In this document: positions 33,637 to 45,201 of the stretch, one piece after another
Numbering within the stretch: position 1 is the first letter of the stretch
Layout of the letters: each line of letters starts with the position of its first letter
From: Rhabditoides inermis
Taxonomy: Eukaryota > Nematoda > Chromadorea > Rhabditida > Rhabditidae
Assembly (NCBI GenBank): GCA_963966185.1
Contig: CAWZYM010000350.1
Location: forward strand, 62,001-126,000
Direction of reading: 5' to 3'
DNA length: 64,000 bases
Translations under genes and position numbers: made by a program
The notes under the pieces: model-generated
What the model was told of the DNA's origin: nothing
The model's input: the letters and a program-made list of their open reading frames with translations, nothing else
The model's database searches: none

Positions 33637-34256
33637 AAGTGATCTTTTGTGTACGCGTGCTTACGCATTTCTATTTTATCTGTAAAAAGATTTAATGTGA
33701 TACCATGCCGCTACCGTACACCCGTTAGTCACTTAGATTTCCCTCTCCTAGGATCACCGCGTGATTGATTCCCGTTATATGTGATGTCGTTGTCGTTGTT
33801 TGTTTTTGTTTTGTCACATAGATTCTGTTTATTGTGACTTGTTTGAGCGCGATGGTATTGTTCAGCATGTGATTTTTGTCAAAAAAATACTTGTTTGAAT
33901 GAATGTTCTCAAATCGAATGTCTGGATTTGATTGTATAAACGTATGACTATGTTTAATTATTATGTGTTATCTCCTCAGAAAGATGAAAGGTTATCTACA
34001 TCCTACTTTCTCACATCCAGCATACTTTCGAGGTAGTTGCATGTCGCTGGGGTAGCGCGGTACATTATGTTGTCCAATAGTTTTAAAGTACCCTAAACTG
34101 TTGGACAGTGAACATTTTTAAAAAAACATACCGCATATCACCTCAAACAACTATATTATCATAAAATCAGACAAAAAATTAAAGAAGAGTATTTGTAACT
34201 AACTACGCACACATCCGGTCCTTTTTCATGTATGACAACGAGGGCGAGAGGAAGAA

Positions 34257-34289
<33 letters not shown>

Positions 34290-34983
34290 AAGAAAGAGAA
34301 AGAGAGAGAGAGAGAGAGAATTGTTGAGAGGGAAGCAAACTGTTGAATGGTTTGTTACATATGTCATTGTGTAACAATCCATTAAGTTGTAACAAAACAT
34401 TAGGAGTGCGGTCACATGTTTATCTGATAAGATAAAAATTTGGAGTCGCAATTGATCTTTTTTTTCAGTATGAACTAAAAGAGGTTTCAAGACCCCACAC
34501 GCTTGTAATAATCTGTAAATGTGATAGAAGCTCCATGGCGGTTTGACTTGATTGGGAGATTCTAATGATGAGGCGCTTGCCTCCTCACTCATTTCAGTTG
34601 TCGTCGCGAGAGTGCCTGTGGAGGAAGTACACTTCTGCCAAACACGTCAAGGTGTCTGGACGTGACGTGGGAGCAAAGGAACTACCGAAGCCTCTCCACC
34701 TACCATCGCACTCTAATGGATTGGGCTGATTAGCGATCAATTATCGACTGAGTATCGATCAAGAATCGTCGTCCACCACTAACCTTGATTGCTAAACTGT
34801 ATTCCCCTCAAAACCTACCAAGATCTTGGCCCTACTGCATGCTTCTAGTCATATTGTTGTGATTGCACAGATATAACGATTCCGGATAAATTTCTGAACT
34901 TCTGAATACAAACCTGCATCTCTGTCTCTTTCTCTGTTTCTCTGTATCTCTGTCCCTCTCTGTCTTGGTCCCTCTCTCTCTAC

Positions 34984-35022
<39 letters not shown>

Positions 35023-35443
35023 TCTCTCTTCCATCGTTCTCCATCTTCTGTTTATCTATTCTAATATCTCATCTGTTACTTTAACAGTCCGCTATGGGCT
35101 ATGGGCAGGTTTGTATTAGTATTTGTAAACGTTTTATGCATGCGCTTTTGTTGAATTGGGTCAAGACAAACTGCCTTTTTACGTACTTTTTAACAAGAAA
35201 ATATATGTGCTTTTGTTGAATTTCATAGAAATTTCTTATCTCACTGATTGCCAAGCTCTGTCGTGCGCGCGCGCGATCGCTCATAATATCTTTCGGAGAA
35301 AAGATACAAAGATGACACCGACCAATAATCTGGCCTACGGAACGGTCCGAATCAAGATAGCATAAATTGGATGACGTCACATTGCTGCTAAGGAGACCTT
35401 TAAATATCGCTACTTGAAAATTCTGGCGCGAGCCCTATCCTAA
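32910..35443. repeat. Segmental duplication, copy B
   Basis: Matches 17533-21971 but lacks the foldback region and the 345-bp insert of copy A. Homology resumes at 47969 after the 12.5-kb PLE/LINE insertion. Confidence 0.85.
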
Positions 35444-35485
35444 CGACGTGTCTTTCGTAATCAATAACACGCAATTGAGTAATCA

Positions 35486-35600
35486 CGAAGAAAACGCGAA
35501 CTTGGATCAAGTGGTTTCGACTCCTAGCATCTTACCACTTGAGCCTTCCATCAACCCGGAGTCTCATCAGAGATGAAGTTGATGGAAAAGTATTTGTGAA
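35486..35600 (-). ncRNA. Hammerhead-like ribozyme, non-cyclic strand order (candidate)
   Basis: On the minus strand, in order: TTCCATCAAC; CATCT; core CTGATGA; GACTCC; GTTGATGGAA; TCAAGTGG then TA; AGATG; GGAGTC; GAAA; CCACTTGA. Stem I is CATCT with AGATG, stem II GACTCC with GGAGTC, stem III TCAAGTGG with CCACTTGA, plus the core A15.1-U16.1 pair. G10.1-C11.1 is right and H17 is A, so predicted cleavage falls between 35533 and 35532. All three strands of the core are present, but the strand carrying the cleavage site lies between the other two, which makes the fold a pseudoknot. A 10-bp helix (TTCCATCAAC/GTTGATGGAA) links the outer ends of stems I and II. Hammerheads are known in PLE termini; activity here is untested. 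Confidence 0.6.
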
Positions 35601-35870
35601 TAGTTTTCGGGGTTGGGGGAATAATGTACAACAAAAGGTTTCGACATTAGTGAATAAATGTTCAGGAATGGTGGTGACGGAAACAACTTTTGAGAGCAGA
35701 GAGGTAGCGGCTGACTGCGATCAGTGCACACGCTAGAATGAAAGAGGCAAGTGCGCGCAGCTGTGTTGATAAGACGTAAGACGTGCGCGCAGATCATTCG
35801 AGAACGGGTGATACAGTCGAGAGAGCAAGAGAGAGTGCGATGGGTAGATCACTGGTGTAGATCGAAATTG

Positions 35871-37993
35871 TTACTCAAACACTTCTTCGCAAAATTTTGA
35901 GAAATCACGTTTTGAAAGCATATTATATTTACATTTTAATACACTATTCGAAAGTATAGAGGTTGCTATGCGTACTTTCACGGTATTATTCGAGTGTCCA
36001 TTTTTGATATACGTTTCAAATAGCTGTTTGCATCGTATTTTGAAATCTTCATATTTCGAACAGCAACGGAATATTCTAACTAACTCTCCATGTAAACAGT
36101 TATATGATACGTTCAAAGATATATTACTATTGACATGTGGAAAACGAACCACATGAAAATTGTAATCGTCGGTTTTGTTATACAGTTTTGTAGTGAATTT
36201 GTTATTTTCTAAATGAATGTCCAAATCTAAAAATGCAGTGTTGTTGATATCGGAATTGGTTTGTTCCAGAGTGAGTGAGCTGTGATAAATGTCGTGTTTT
36301 ATTTTTTGAATCACATCATTTTCTCGGTAAATGACTAGAATATCGTCCATATATCGGAAACAATTCATCTTTTTACGATCAAGGTATTCAATATTTTGTT
36401 TACAAAATTTATATTCCATAAAACTGAGAGTCAGATCAGCTATCATAGGTGAAGCGTTATTACCTTGGGGAATTCCAGAAATTTGTTTGAATATGTTACT
36501 ACCATACTTCGCAAAACTGTTTTCAAGTACATAATCTATGAGAAATTTTATATAGTTTTTATCATAATAATTATATTTGCAATCATGACTGTTATTTGAA
36601 TAAAAAACATGTTTGTAAGACGTACACAGATATTCTTGCTTACTGTTTTTGAAACAAAGTTCGATTAATTCAAATAGATTTTCTTTCACAACTGAATGTG
36701 GTAGATTTGTGAACAAGCTGCTAAAATCGGCAGTGAATATTTTCAAATCTTGTCTGTTATTAATAGTTTTCAGTTTATTGATTACATCAATAGAGTTATT
36801 GATTGACCAGTACATGTTTATTCCGTTCCGTTCGGAGATTACAGAACAATATCGTTTGAAGTGCGTCTTTATAAATGACAAAATTCTTTGTAGCTCAATT
36901 GAAATTGGTTTTAAACTGCTGTTAAATGCTCCGGTTATAAATCTAAATTTTAATGGCGTTTTGTGCATCTTTGGAATTGCGTAAATTTTAGGCAAAACTT
37001 GTTGATCATAGTTTGTAGACAACTTATTGTTACTTGTGGTTATGAGATGGCGTTGTAGTATTTGAGACTCATTCTCGTTATCATATTTCGCATATGTTTC
37101 ATTAGAATTGTTAACGATTTCATTAATGTAATCATATCCGAGTTCCTTGTTTAGTGTTATCAGGTATAATTTTTTGCAAGTGAGTGCATAGTTTCCGGCT
37201 GCTTTATCAATACACGTGATTATAAAATCAGTTTGTAAAGTTTTAATTTCGTGCGCGTATTCATTTAATTCATTATTCTTTCGCTGAATGGTTGGTCTCA
37301 ACTGTTCTAGTCTAATAGTGAGCTTCGTAATTATTCGTTCTTTCAGAATGCACAGGTTAGCGTTTCGTATACTGTAAATTTTGGAAAGCTTACTATCAAG
37401 GTGAATATAAATATTATCTGTCAATTTTAATATAACTGTGTCAAAGTCAGTTTGTTTCTGTTCTCTGTATTTAGTTCCTTTCTCAAAAAATGACCTTAAT
37501 TGACTGTTCTTAATGATATTCAAGTCTCCAGTAACAACGTGATTGTAGTAAGAATTAATGAAATCTTTATAACGTGCACAAGCACAATCATCATTAATAA
37601 TTTGCTTAATTTTATTATTCGTTAATCTTTTCAAAAAGGAATTGTAATTATACAAAACTCTGCTGGTGGGGTCTTCATAAGAATACGTTATTCGTGTATC
37701 TAAGTAAGATTCAGGTAGAGATACTGCACTTGTTATCTTGCGCATTTCGCGGTTTATTATTTTAGAGATGTTTAATTCATTCATAAACTTTCCGTGAAAT
37801 TGTAAATTGAGGTTGTGAAATTTTCTTGGCGGTTTGTCATTGCTTCTTTCCGATAGTTCTTTTGCAATAATACTGAATATTTTTAACTTTATTGTTTTGC
37901 TCAAACTCTGATAATCATCAGAATTTATCATGTAATTTGTCAGTTGTTTTAATATGTGTTTATTAAGTTTTCTTTGATATACATATAACCCTT
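35871..37993 (-). CDS. Penelope-like element RT, C-terminal part
   Basis: A 686-residue frame from the ATG at 37931 (MINSDDYQSLSK) to a stop at 35871. It is the reverse transcriptase of a PLE: motif A FTADFSSLFTNLPH near residue 400, motif B GIPQGNNASPMIADLTL near 485, and catalytic YMDD near 526 (CFRYMDDILVI). The N-terminal part of the element (GIY-YIG) is not on this piece but on the 5' piece at 45.2-47.3 kb. The upstream end is the junction with LINE 3' sequence at 37993/37994. The frame is intact, so the element was active recently. No GIY-YIG domain follows the RT, unlike canonical Penelope. Confidence 0.85.
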
Positions 37994-40312
37994 ATAAAAG
38001 AGATTTATTATCAATCTCAATGGTTGGGGGGAGGTGTTGATGTTGTGCATGGTGCGGGGTGCGGGTGGGGTGTGGAGGTCCGGCCGCTCCCGTCGACGGT
38101 CCCTCGGCAGAAGTCGCTTGGTCGCAGCAGCCTTGAAGCGTCGGGGCGAACGGGGCAGCCGGCTGTATCGCGCTCTCTCGGACCGCTCTCTTTCTCCCCA
38201 TGTCACGGGGTGAGAGACGGCCCTACGCGAGTACAGATGTTGGTAGATCAATTGTGATTCTCTCTCATTGCCTTTGCATGTTGTCGTTTTCTCTCTCTTC
38301 CGCCCGGCGGGCATAGTACTGTTTGTATCGATCGATCATCTTCAATGCTTTTTCGGGTCGGTTCTTTCCATATTTGGGTGAATACGCCTCCCCCATTGTA
38401 TGCATGTAGTAGATTGCTTTCGAGTATTCGAATGTCTCTCCCTGGATCTGAGAGATGAGCTCACTCCACTCTGACTTGGGTATTCCCAGTGACTTCATCG
38501 CTTCATCATTCTCTTTCCAGTAGTCTCCTAGAGAGCTGACCAGGAATGGATGGAGGGACACAGTGTATCCCAATGCCTTGTACGTTTCAGCAATAGCCGT
38601 GTATTTCTCGATCTTATCAGTCGCGGCGCGTTCGAATGAGGCGATTCCATTTCCGAATGAAACGCGCACATCCAAAATCACCACTTGCTTTTCACTCTCT
38701 CTCGACAACACAATGTCCGGCCGCAAATTGCCGCCATCGATCGAGTTGCGAGTGTCTGTCTCGATCCAGGCATTTCGATTCACCGCCGCCTTTTCCGCGG
38801 CTGCCACGATTATGTCTTGGATGTTGTTGTGTCTCTCCACCATTCCCATACCCAAATGCACCTTGCATCTATTGAGCACATGGGAGAGGCTTTCGAGTTG
38901 GTTCTCGTTGCACGATGTGCACATTCGGTCACACTCGGCACTTCTCGTATTCGTTCTCGCTCCTTTTAGGGGCAGAGTATCGAGCATTGCCCGATGTCTC
39001 CACTCCAGAGCACTGTCGGTTGCATATGGTTGATTGTTCTTGAGAATTCTCGCATTCCGACTGTCCTGCATGAACATGTCAAAGTTGTTGCTCATAGTTG
39101 CGTACTCGGTACTCATTCTCTCGACTTTGCACTCATCGAGTGCAGCCGTGATTCTCCGTTTTAGGAGATGTTTGGTTTTCGGACCGGTCGTAGATTTCTT
39201 GCTAGTCGGTGTCGCTTGTATCTCGACAACCAGCTGATTATCGATCCATTTCACCTCGAACAGGTGAAGTGACCTCCTCATATGGCGCACTGCCTCTCTG
39301 CAGTTTCGCATCATGTTTGTCTGTCCACCGTACGATCCGATACGGTATCCAATATTCTCATCATTCAGATATCTCGCACACAGCTCTTTCTTATCACAGG
39401 TGCTCGCTTGTTGCGGCCCTATCCAAGTGATTGCAACGTATTCGAGTAGATTCCAGAACACTGTCTGGATAAACGTATCGTCTGACCACAGTAGCTTCAT
39501 AGTCGTATTGAGACGACCACTGTACATGGTATCTTTCGGATGTTGCATGTGCAGGCCTTTCGAGCAGTACAGGTACGGCTTCGGCACTCCAGTCTTCACG
39601 TTTTGGATGTGTGAGATGGTACACGCGAGTGTCCTCTCTAGTTCGTTGATGCTGTTCATAGAGCACTTGTCGTTCATTGCAATGTAGTTTAGTCGCGACA
39701 TCACAAACGTTTTGATCGCGTCTCTCAGCTGGTCGCAGCTGAGATGCCCTCTCACTGCTGCCAGCTTACGCATATCGATTGTCATCTGATTGAGTGTCTC
39801 AGTGGGCTCGATGATTTCACGGAATCCCACATTCACTCCGAGGTATTTGTAGCTGTCATTCTCACCTAGTACACTGATGCACTGGTTGTACATTTTGGTT
39901 TCCTTCTGCACCACTTTCCCTTTCTGGATAGTGAGCGTTCCGCATTTGCGCGGCTTGAAAATCAAGTTGATCTGCTTTGCGTCTTCTGCCATTTTATCCA
40001 GCTGGTACTGCATCTCAGAGTGTGTTTTGGTGACAATTGCCATATCATCGGCAAAAGCCAGCAAAGAGAACTTCTGTCCGAGTATTTTCATGGGATTCAC
40101 TCTCTTTTTGTGTGCTCGGATGAGCATCTCCAGTGTGATGTTGAAGAGGACAGGTGAGATGGGGTCTCCCTGTTTCACTCCTGCATTTATCGCAATGTTT
40201 CTGGTTTGGTCGTTCTTTGTGTTCACTCGCATTGTCGCACCCTGATACAGGTCTGCAATGATATTGCGGAGTTCGGGCGGGAAGCCAAATGCCCTCAGGG
40301 CCTCGAGAATGG
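37994..40312 (-). mobile_element. 5'-truncated LINE with restriction-like endonuclease (copy 1)
   Basis: Nearly identical to the 3' two-thirds of the LINE at 41718-45201, starting within the RT just before motif B-side sequence and ending at the same 3' end. Its frame (to 38265) keeps GVKQGDPISPVLFN, FADDMAIV, the CCHC and the endonuclease block. The 5' junction with PLE sequence is at 40312/40313 with little or no microhomology. Confidence 0.85.
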
Positions 40313-41717
40313 CTGTTATTTGAATAAAAAACATGTTTGTAAGACGTACACAGATATTCTTGCTTACTGTTTTTGAAACAAAGTTCGATTAATTCAAATA
40401 GATTTTCTTTCACAACTGAATGTGGTAGATTTGTGAACAAGCTGCTAAAATCGGCAGTGAATATTTTCAAATCTTGTCTGTTATTAATAGTTTTCAGTTT
40501 ATTGATTACATCAATAGAGTTATTGATTGACCAGTACATGTTTATTCCGTTCCGTTCGGAGATTACAGAACAATATCGTTTGAAGTGCGTCTTTATAAAT
40601 GACAAAATTCTTTGTAGCTCAATTGAAATTGGTTTTAAACTGCTGTTAAATGCTCCGGTTATAAATCTAAATTTTAATGGCGTTTTGTGCATCTTTGGAA
40701 TTGCGTAAATTTTAGGCAAAACTTGTTGATCATAGTTTGTAGACAACTTATTGTTACTTGTGGTTATGAGATGGCGTTGTAGTATTTGAGACTCATTCTC
40801 GTTATCATATTTCGCATATGTTTCATTAGAATTGTTAACGATTTCATTAATGTAATCATATCCGAGTTCCTTGTTTAGTGTTATCAGGTATAATTTTTTG
40901 CAAGTGAGTGCATAGTTTCCGGCTGCTTTATCAATACACGTGATTATAAAATCAGTTTGTAAAGTTTTAATTTCGTGCGCGTATTCATTTAATTCATTAT
41001 TCTTTCGCTGAATGGTTGGTCTCAACTGTTCTAGTCTAATAGTGAGCTTCGTAATTATTCGTTCTTTCAGAATGCACAGGTTAGCGTTTCGTATACTGTA
41101 AATTTTGGAAAGCTTACTATCAAGGTGAATATAAATATTATCTGTCAATTTTAATATAACTGTGTCAAAGTCAGTTTGTTTCTGTTCTCTGTATTTAGTT
41201 CCTTTCTCAAAAAATGACCTTAATTGACTGTTCTTAATGATATTCAAGTCTCCAGTAACAACGTGATTGTAGTAAGAATTAATGAAATCTTTATAACGTG
41301 CACAAGCACAATCATCATTAATAATTTGCTTAATTTTATTATTCGTTAATCTTTTCAAAAAGGAATTGTAATTATACAAAACTCTGCTGGTGGGGTCTTC
41401 ATAAGAATACGTTATTCGTGTATCTAAGTAAGATTCAGGTAGAGATACTGCACTTGTTATCTTGCGCATTTCGCGGTTTATTATTTTAGAGATGTTTAAT
41501 TCATTCATAAACTTTCCGTGAAATTGTAAATTGAGGTTGTGAAATTTTCTTGGCGGTTTGTCATTGCTTCTTTCCGATAGTTCTTTTGCAATAATACTGA
41601 ATATTTTTAACTTTATTGTTTTGCTCAAACTCTGATAATCATCAGAATTTATCATGTAATTTGTCAGTTGTTTTAATATGTGTTTATTAAGTTTTCTTTG
41701 ATATACATATAACCCTT
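40313..41717 (-). repeat. PLE segment lying between two LINEs (1405-bp direct repeat)
   Basis: Equal in length and almost identical to 36589-37993. It carries the PLE frame from MINSDDYQSL to HVFYSNNSH, where it is cut by the LINE junction. Read as a target-site duplication of the truncated LINE at 37994-40312. Confidence 0.85.
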
Positions 41718-44700
41718 ATAAAAGAGATTTATTATCAATCTCAATGGTTGGGGGGAGGTGTTGATGTTGTGCATGGTGCGGGGTGCGGGTGGGGTGTGGA
41801 GGTCCGGCCGCTCCCGTCGACGGTCCCTCGGCAGAAGTCGCTTGGTCGCAGCAGCCTTGAAGCGTCGGGGCGAACGGGGCAGCCGGCTGTATCGCGCTCT
41901 CTCGGACCGCTCTCTTTCTCCCCATGTCACGGGGTGAGAGACGGCCCTACGCGAGTACAGATGTTGGTAGATCAATTGTGATTCTCTCTCATTGCCTTTG
42001 CATGTTGTCGTTTTCTCTCTCTTCCGCCCGGCGGGCATAGTACTGTTTGTATCGATCGATCATCTTCAATGCTTTTTCGGGTCGGTTCTTTCCATATTTG
42101 GGTGAATACGCCTCCCCCATTGTATGCATGTAGTAGATTGCTTTCGAGTATTCGAATGTCTCTCCCTGGATCTGAGAGATGAGCTCACTCCACTCTGACT
42201 TGGGTATTCCCAGTGACTTCATCGCTTCATCATTCTCTTTCCAGTAGTCTCCTAGAGAGCTGACCAGGAATGGATGGAGGGACACAGTGTATCCCAATGC
42301 CTTGTACGTTTCAGCAATAGCCGTGTATTTCTCGATCTTATCAGTCGCGGCGCGTTCGAATGAGGCGATTCCATTTCCGAATGAAACGCGCACATCCAAA
42401 ATCACCACTTGCTTTTCACTCTCTCTCGACAACACAATGTCCGGCCGCAAATTGCCGCCATCGATCGAGTTGCGAGTGTCTGTCTCGATCCAGGCATTTC
42501 GATTCACCGCCGCCTTTTCCGCGGCTGCCACGATTATGTCTTGGATGTTGTTGTGTCTCTCCACCATTCCCATACCCAAATGCACCTTGCATCTATTGAG
42601 CACATGGGAGAGGCTTTCGAGTTGGTTCTCGTTGCACGATGTGCACATTCGGTCACACTCGGCACTTCTCGTATTCGTTCTCGCTCCTTTTAGGGGCAGA
42701 GTATCGAGCATTGCCCGATGTCTCCACTCCAGAGCACTGTCGGTTGCATATGGTTGATTGTTCTTGAGAATTCTCGCATTCCGACTGTCCTGCATGAACA
42801 TGTCAAAGTTGTTGCTCATAGTTGCGTACTCGGTACTCATTCTCTCGACTTTGCACTCATCGAGTGCAGCCGTGATTCTCCGTTTTAGGAGATGTTTGGT
42901 TTTCGGACCGGTCGTAGATTTCTTGCTAGTCGGTGTCGCTTGTATCTCGACAACCAGCTGATTATCGATCCATTTCACCTCGAACAGGTGAAGTGACCTC
43001 CTCATATGGCGCACTGCCTCTCTGCAGTTTCGCATCATGTTTGTCTGTCCACCGTACGATCCGATACGGTATCCAATATTCTCATCATTCAGATATCTCG
43101 CACACAGCTCTTTCTTATCACAGGTGCTCGCTTGTTGCGGCCCTATCCAAGTGATTGCAACGTATTCGAGTAGATTCCAGAACACTGTCTGGATAAACGT
43201 ATCGTCTGACCACAGTAGCTTCATAGTCGTATTGAGACGACCACTGTACATGGTATCTTTCGGATGTTGCATGTGCAGGCCTTTCGAGCAGTACAGGTAC
43301 GGCTTCGGCACTCCAGTCTTCACGTTTTGGATGTGTGAGATGGTACACGCGAGTGTCCTCTCTAGTTCGTTGATGCTGTTCATAGAGCACTTGTCGTTCA
43401 TTGCAATGTAGTTTAGTCGCGACATCACAAACGTTTTGATCGCGTCTCTCAGCTGGTCGCAGCTGAGATGCCCTCTCACTGCTGCCAGCTTACGCATATC
43501 GATTGTCATCTGATTGAGTGTCTCAGTGGGCTCGATGATTTCACGGAATCCCACATTCACTCCGAGGTATTTGTAGCTGTCATTCTCACCTAGTACACTG
43601 ATGCACTGGTTGTACATTTTGGTTTCCTTCTGCACCACTTTCCCTTTCTGGATAGTGAGCGTTCCGCATTTGCGCGGCTTGAAAATCAAGTTGATCTGCT
43701 TTGCGTCTTCTGCCATTTTATCCAGCTGGTACTGCATCTCAGAGTGTGTTTTGGTGACAATTGCCATATCATCGGCAAAAGCCAGCAAAGAGAACTTCTG
43801 TCCGAGTATTTTCATGGGATTCACTCTCTTTTTGTGTGCTCGGATGAGCATCTCCAGTGTGATGTTGAAGAGGACAGGTGAGATGGGGTCTCCCTGTTTC
43901 ACTCCTGCATTTATCGCAATGTTTCTGGTTTGGTCGTTCTTTGTGTTCACTCGCATTGTCGCACCCTGATACAGGTCTGCAATGATATTGCGGAGTTCGG
44001 GCGGGAAGCCAAATGCCCTCAGGGCCTCGAGAATGGCGGTGTGGGGGACACTCCCAAATGCATTGGCGAGGTCGAGCCACGAAACGCACACGTCTCCTTT
44101 TATCGATTTGATGTGGTGGATAGGTGTGCGGAGAAGCGCAATGTTCTCCAGACAACCCTCTCTGTTTGTGAAGCCCTTCTGGCAATCACTGATAATTCCT
44201 TTCACCTCGCACACCCTCTTTGTGAGGAGTGTGGTGTACACTTTGCATATCACATTCATCAGACTAATCGGTCTCCAGTTCTCAATGTCCATCTCGTCTC
44301 CCTTTTTGTAGATCAGAGTGACATCAGTTTCTTTCCAACTTTTCGGAATCCGCTGCTCTCTCAGACACCGATTGAACAGTGCAGTCATGAAAGAAACATC
44401 GGGATCGGCCTTCAGTAGATCACTGTATACGGTACCATCCGGTCCGGAAGCAGTGTCTGACTTCTTTTTCATCACTTCCATCACTTCTTTCTTTCCGAAC
44501 CTCCTGAGGAGTGATTCGGAGATGTTCAGTCGTGGCAGATTGGCGGCAAGTCGCCTCACTGCCTCATTGTCGCACGGGTGTGCAGTTGTTGTTTTGCGGA
44601 AATAGTTTTCCACTCGATTTATTCCGATCTCACAGTGTTTCGACTCCTCTCCGAGGATACGTTTCACAGCAAGCGCCTTGTTCTCTCGATACAGTACCCT

Positions 44701-45201
44701 CAACTCCTTCACTTCTCGAGGGGGCGGGGCTTTGTTTGATTTTCTCTTTTTCGGGTGCATTGGTCTATGTCTATCATCGAGTGATTCACACGAGGGCAAA
44801 TCATCGTTTAGTAGCTTGTACGCTTCAGTTATTTTATCCTTTTTCAGCAGGTACGCATGTCTCACAAACGTATCCGCAACGTATTCCACCTGTTCAAAGG
44901 CGGCCGCTTGCGCGAGTTTCTCATACCAACTCCCTTTCACAAAGAGTGGCTCAGGGTTCATTTGCATATGCGATAGATCGGCGTCCATCAGTCTCGGTAT
45001 TTTGCGTGTTCTCTCATTTTGGATTGCGACTCGCATGCACACTCGCAATTGTTCCAAGTCTCCCACCGAATGGAAGAGTGGTCGATTATCGATTAGTTGT
45101 TCCAGAATCAATACGATCCGCAGACCGCAATTCATCTCATGTCTCTCCTGCTTACTGTACTCAGCAGGGCTGGCATATTGTATCTCTCGGCCAAATAGCC
45201 G
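41718..45201 (-). mobile_element. LINE with restriction-like endonuclease (copy 2, near full length)
   Basis: A 3484-bp insertion in the PLE. Its 3' end joins PLE at the same nucleotide as copy 1. The open frame stays open up to the 5' junction, so the true N-terminus (zinc fingers in relatives) may be missing. Confidence 0.85.
41989..45135 (-). CDS. RLE-type LINE polyprotein (reverse transcriptase plus PD-(D/E)XK endonuclease)
   Basis: 1048 residues from an ATG (MNCGLRIVLILEQ). RT: ASGPDGTVYSDLLK, motif A SWLDLANAFGSVPH near residue 352, motif B GVKQGDPISPVLFN near 407, and motif C FADDMAIV near 448. Then a CCHC knuckle (CTSCNENQ, H and C at about 828-848) and the restriction-like endonuclease RPDIVL with VVILDVRVSFGNG at about 896-915. 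This order (RT, CCHC, RLE) defines the R2/R4/NeSL group of LINEs, which insert at specific targets by target-primed reverse transcription. No N-terminal zinc finger or protease is seen. Intact frame and two near-identical copies in one host element indicate recent activity. Exact clade needs a tree. Confidence 0.85.
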   Translation of the reverse strand: MNCGLRIVLILEQLIDNRPLFHSVGDLEQLRVCMRVAIQNERTRKIPRLMDADLSHMQMNPEPLFVKGSWYEKLAQAAAFEQVEYVADTFVRHAYLLKKDKITEAYKLLNDDLPSCESLDDRHRPMHPKKRKSNKAPPPREVKELRVLYRENKALAVKRILGEESKHCEIGINRVENYFRKTTTAHPCDNEAVRRLAANLPRLNISESLLRRFGKKEVMEVMKKKSDTASGPDGTVYSDLLKADPDVSFMTALFNRCLREQRIPKSWKETDVTLIYKKGDEMDIENWRPISLMNVICKVYTTLLTKRVCEVKGIISDCQKGFTNREGCLENIALLRTPIHHIKSIKGDVCVSWLDLANAFGSVPHTAILEALRAFGFPPELRNIIADLYQGATMRVNTKNDQTRNIAINAGVKQGDPISPVLFNITLEMLIRAHKKRVNPMKILGQKFSLLAFADDMAIVTKTHSEMQYQLDKMAEDAKQINLIFKPRKCGTLTIQKGKVVQKETKMYNQCISVLGENDSYKYLGVNVGFREIIEPTETLNQMTIDMRKLAAVRGHLSCDQLRDAIKTFVMSRLNYIAMNDKCSMNSINELERTLACTISHIQNVKTGVPKPYLYCSKGLHMQHPKDTMYSGRLNTTMKLLWSDDTFIQTVFWNLLEYVAITWIGPQQASTCDKKELCARYLNDENIGYRIGSYGGQTNMMRNCREAVRHMRRSLHLFEVKWIDNQLVVEIQATPTSKKSTTGPKTKHLLKRRITAALDECKVERMSTEYATMSNNFDMFMQDSRNARILKNNQPYATDSALEWRHRAMLDTLPLKGARTNTRSAECDRMCTSCNENQLESLSHVLNRCKVHLGMGMVERHNNIQDIIVAAAEKAAVNRNAWIETDTRNSIDGGNLRPDIVLSRESEKQVVILDVRVSFGNGIASFERAATDKIEKYTAIAETYKALGYTVSLHPFLVSSLGDYWKENDEAMKSLGIPKSEWSELISQIQGETFEYSKAIYYMHTMGEAYSPKYGKNRPEKALKMIDRYKQYYARRAEERENDNMQRQ

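Noticed and set aside
38563..39033. Plus-strand frames of 156 and 124 codons in the LINE copies
   Set aside because: Antisense shadows of the LINE polyprotein, repeated identically at 42.3 and 43.0 kb.
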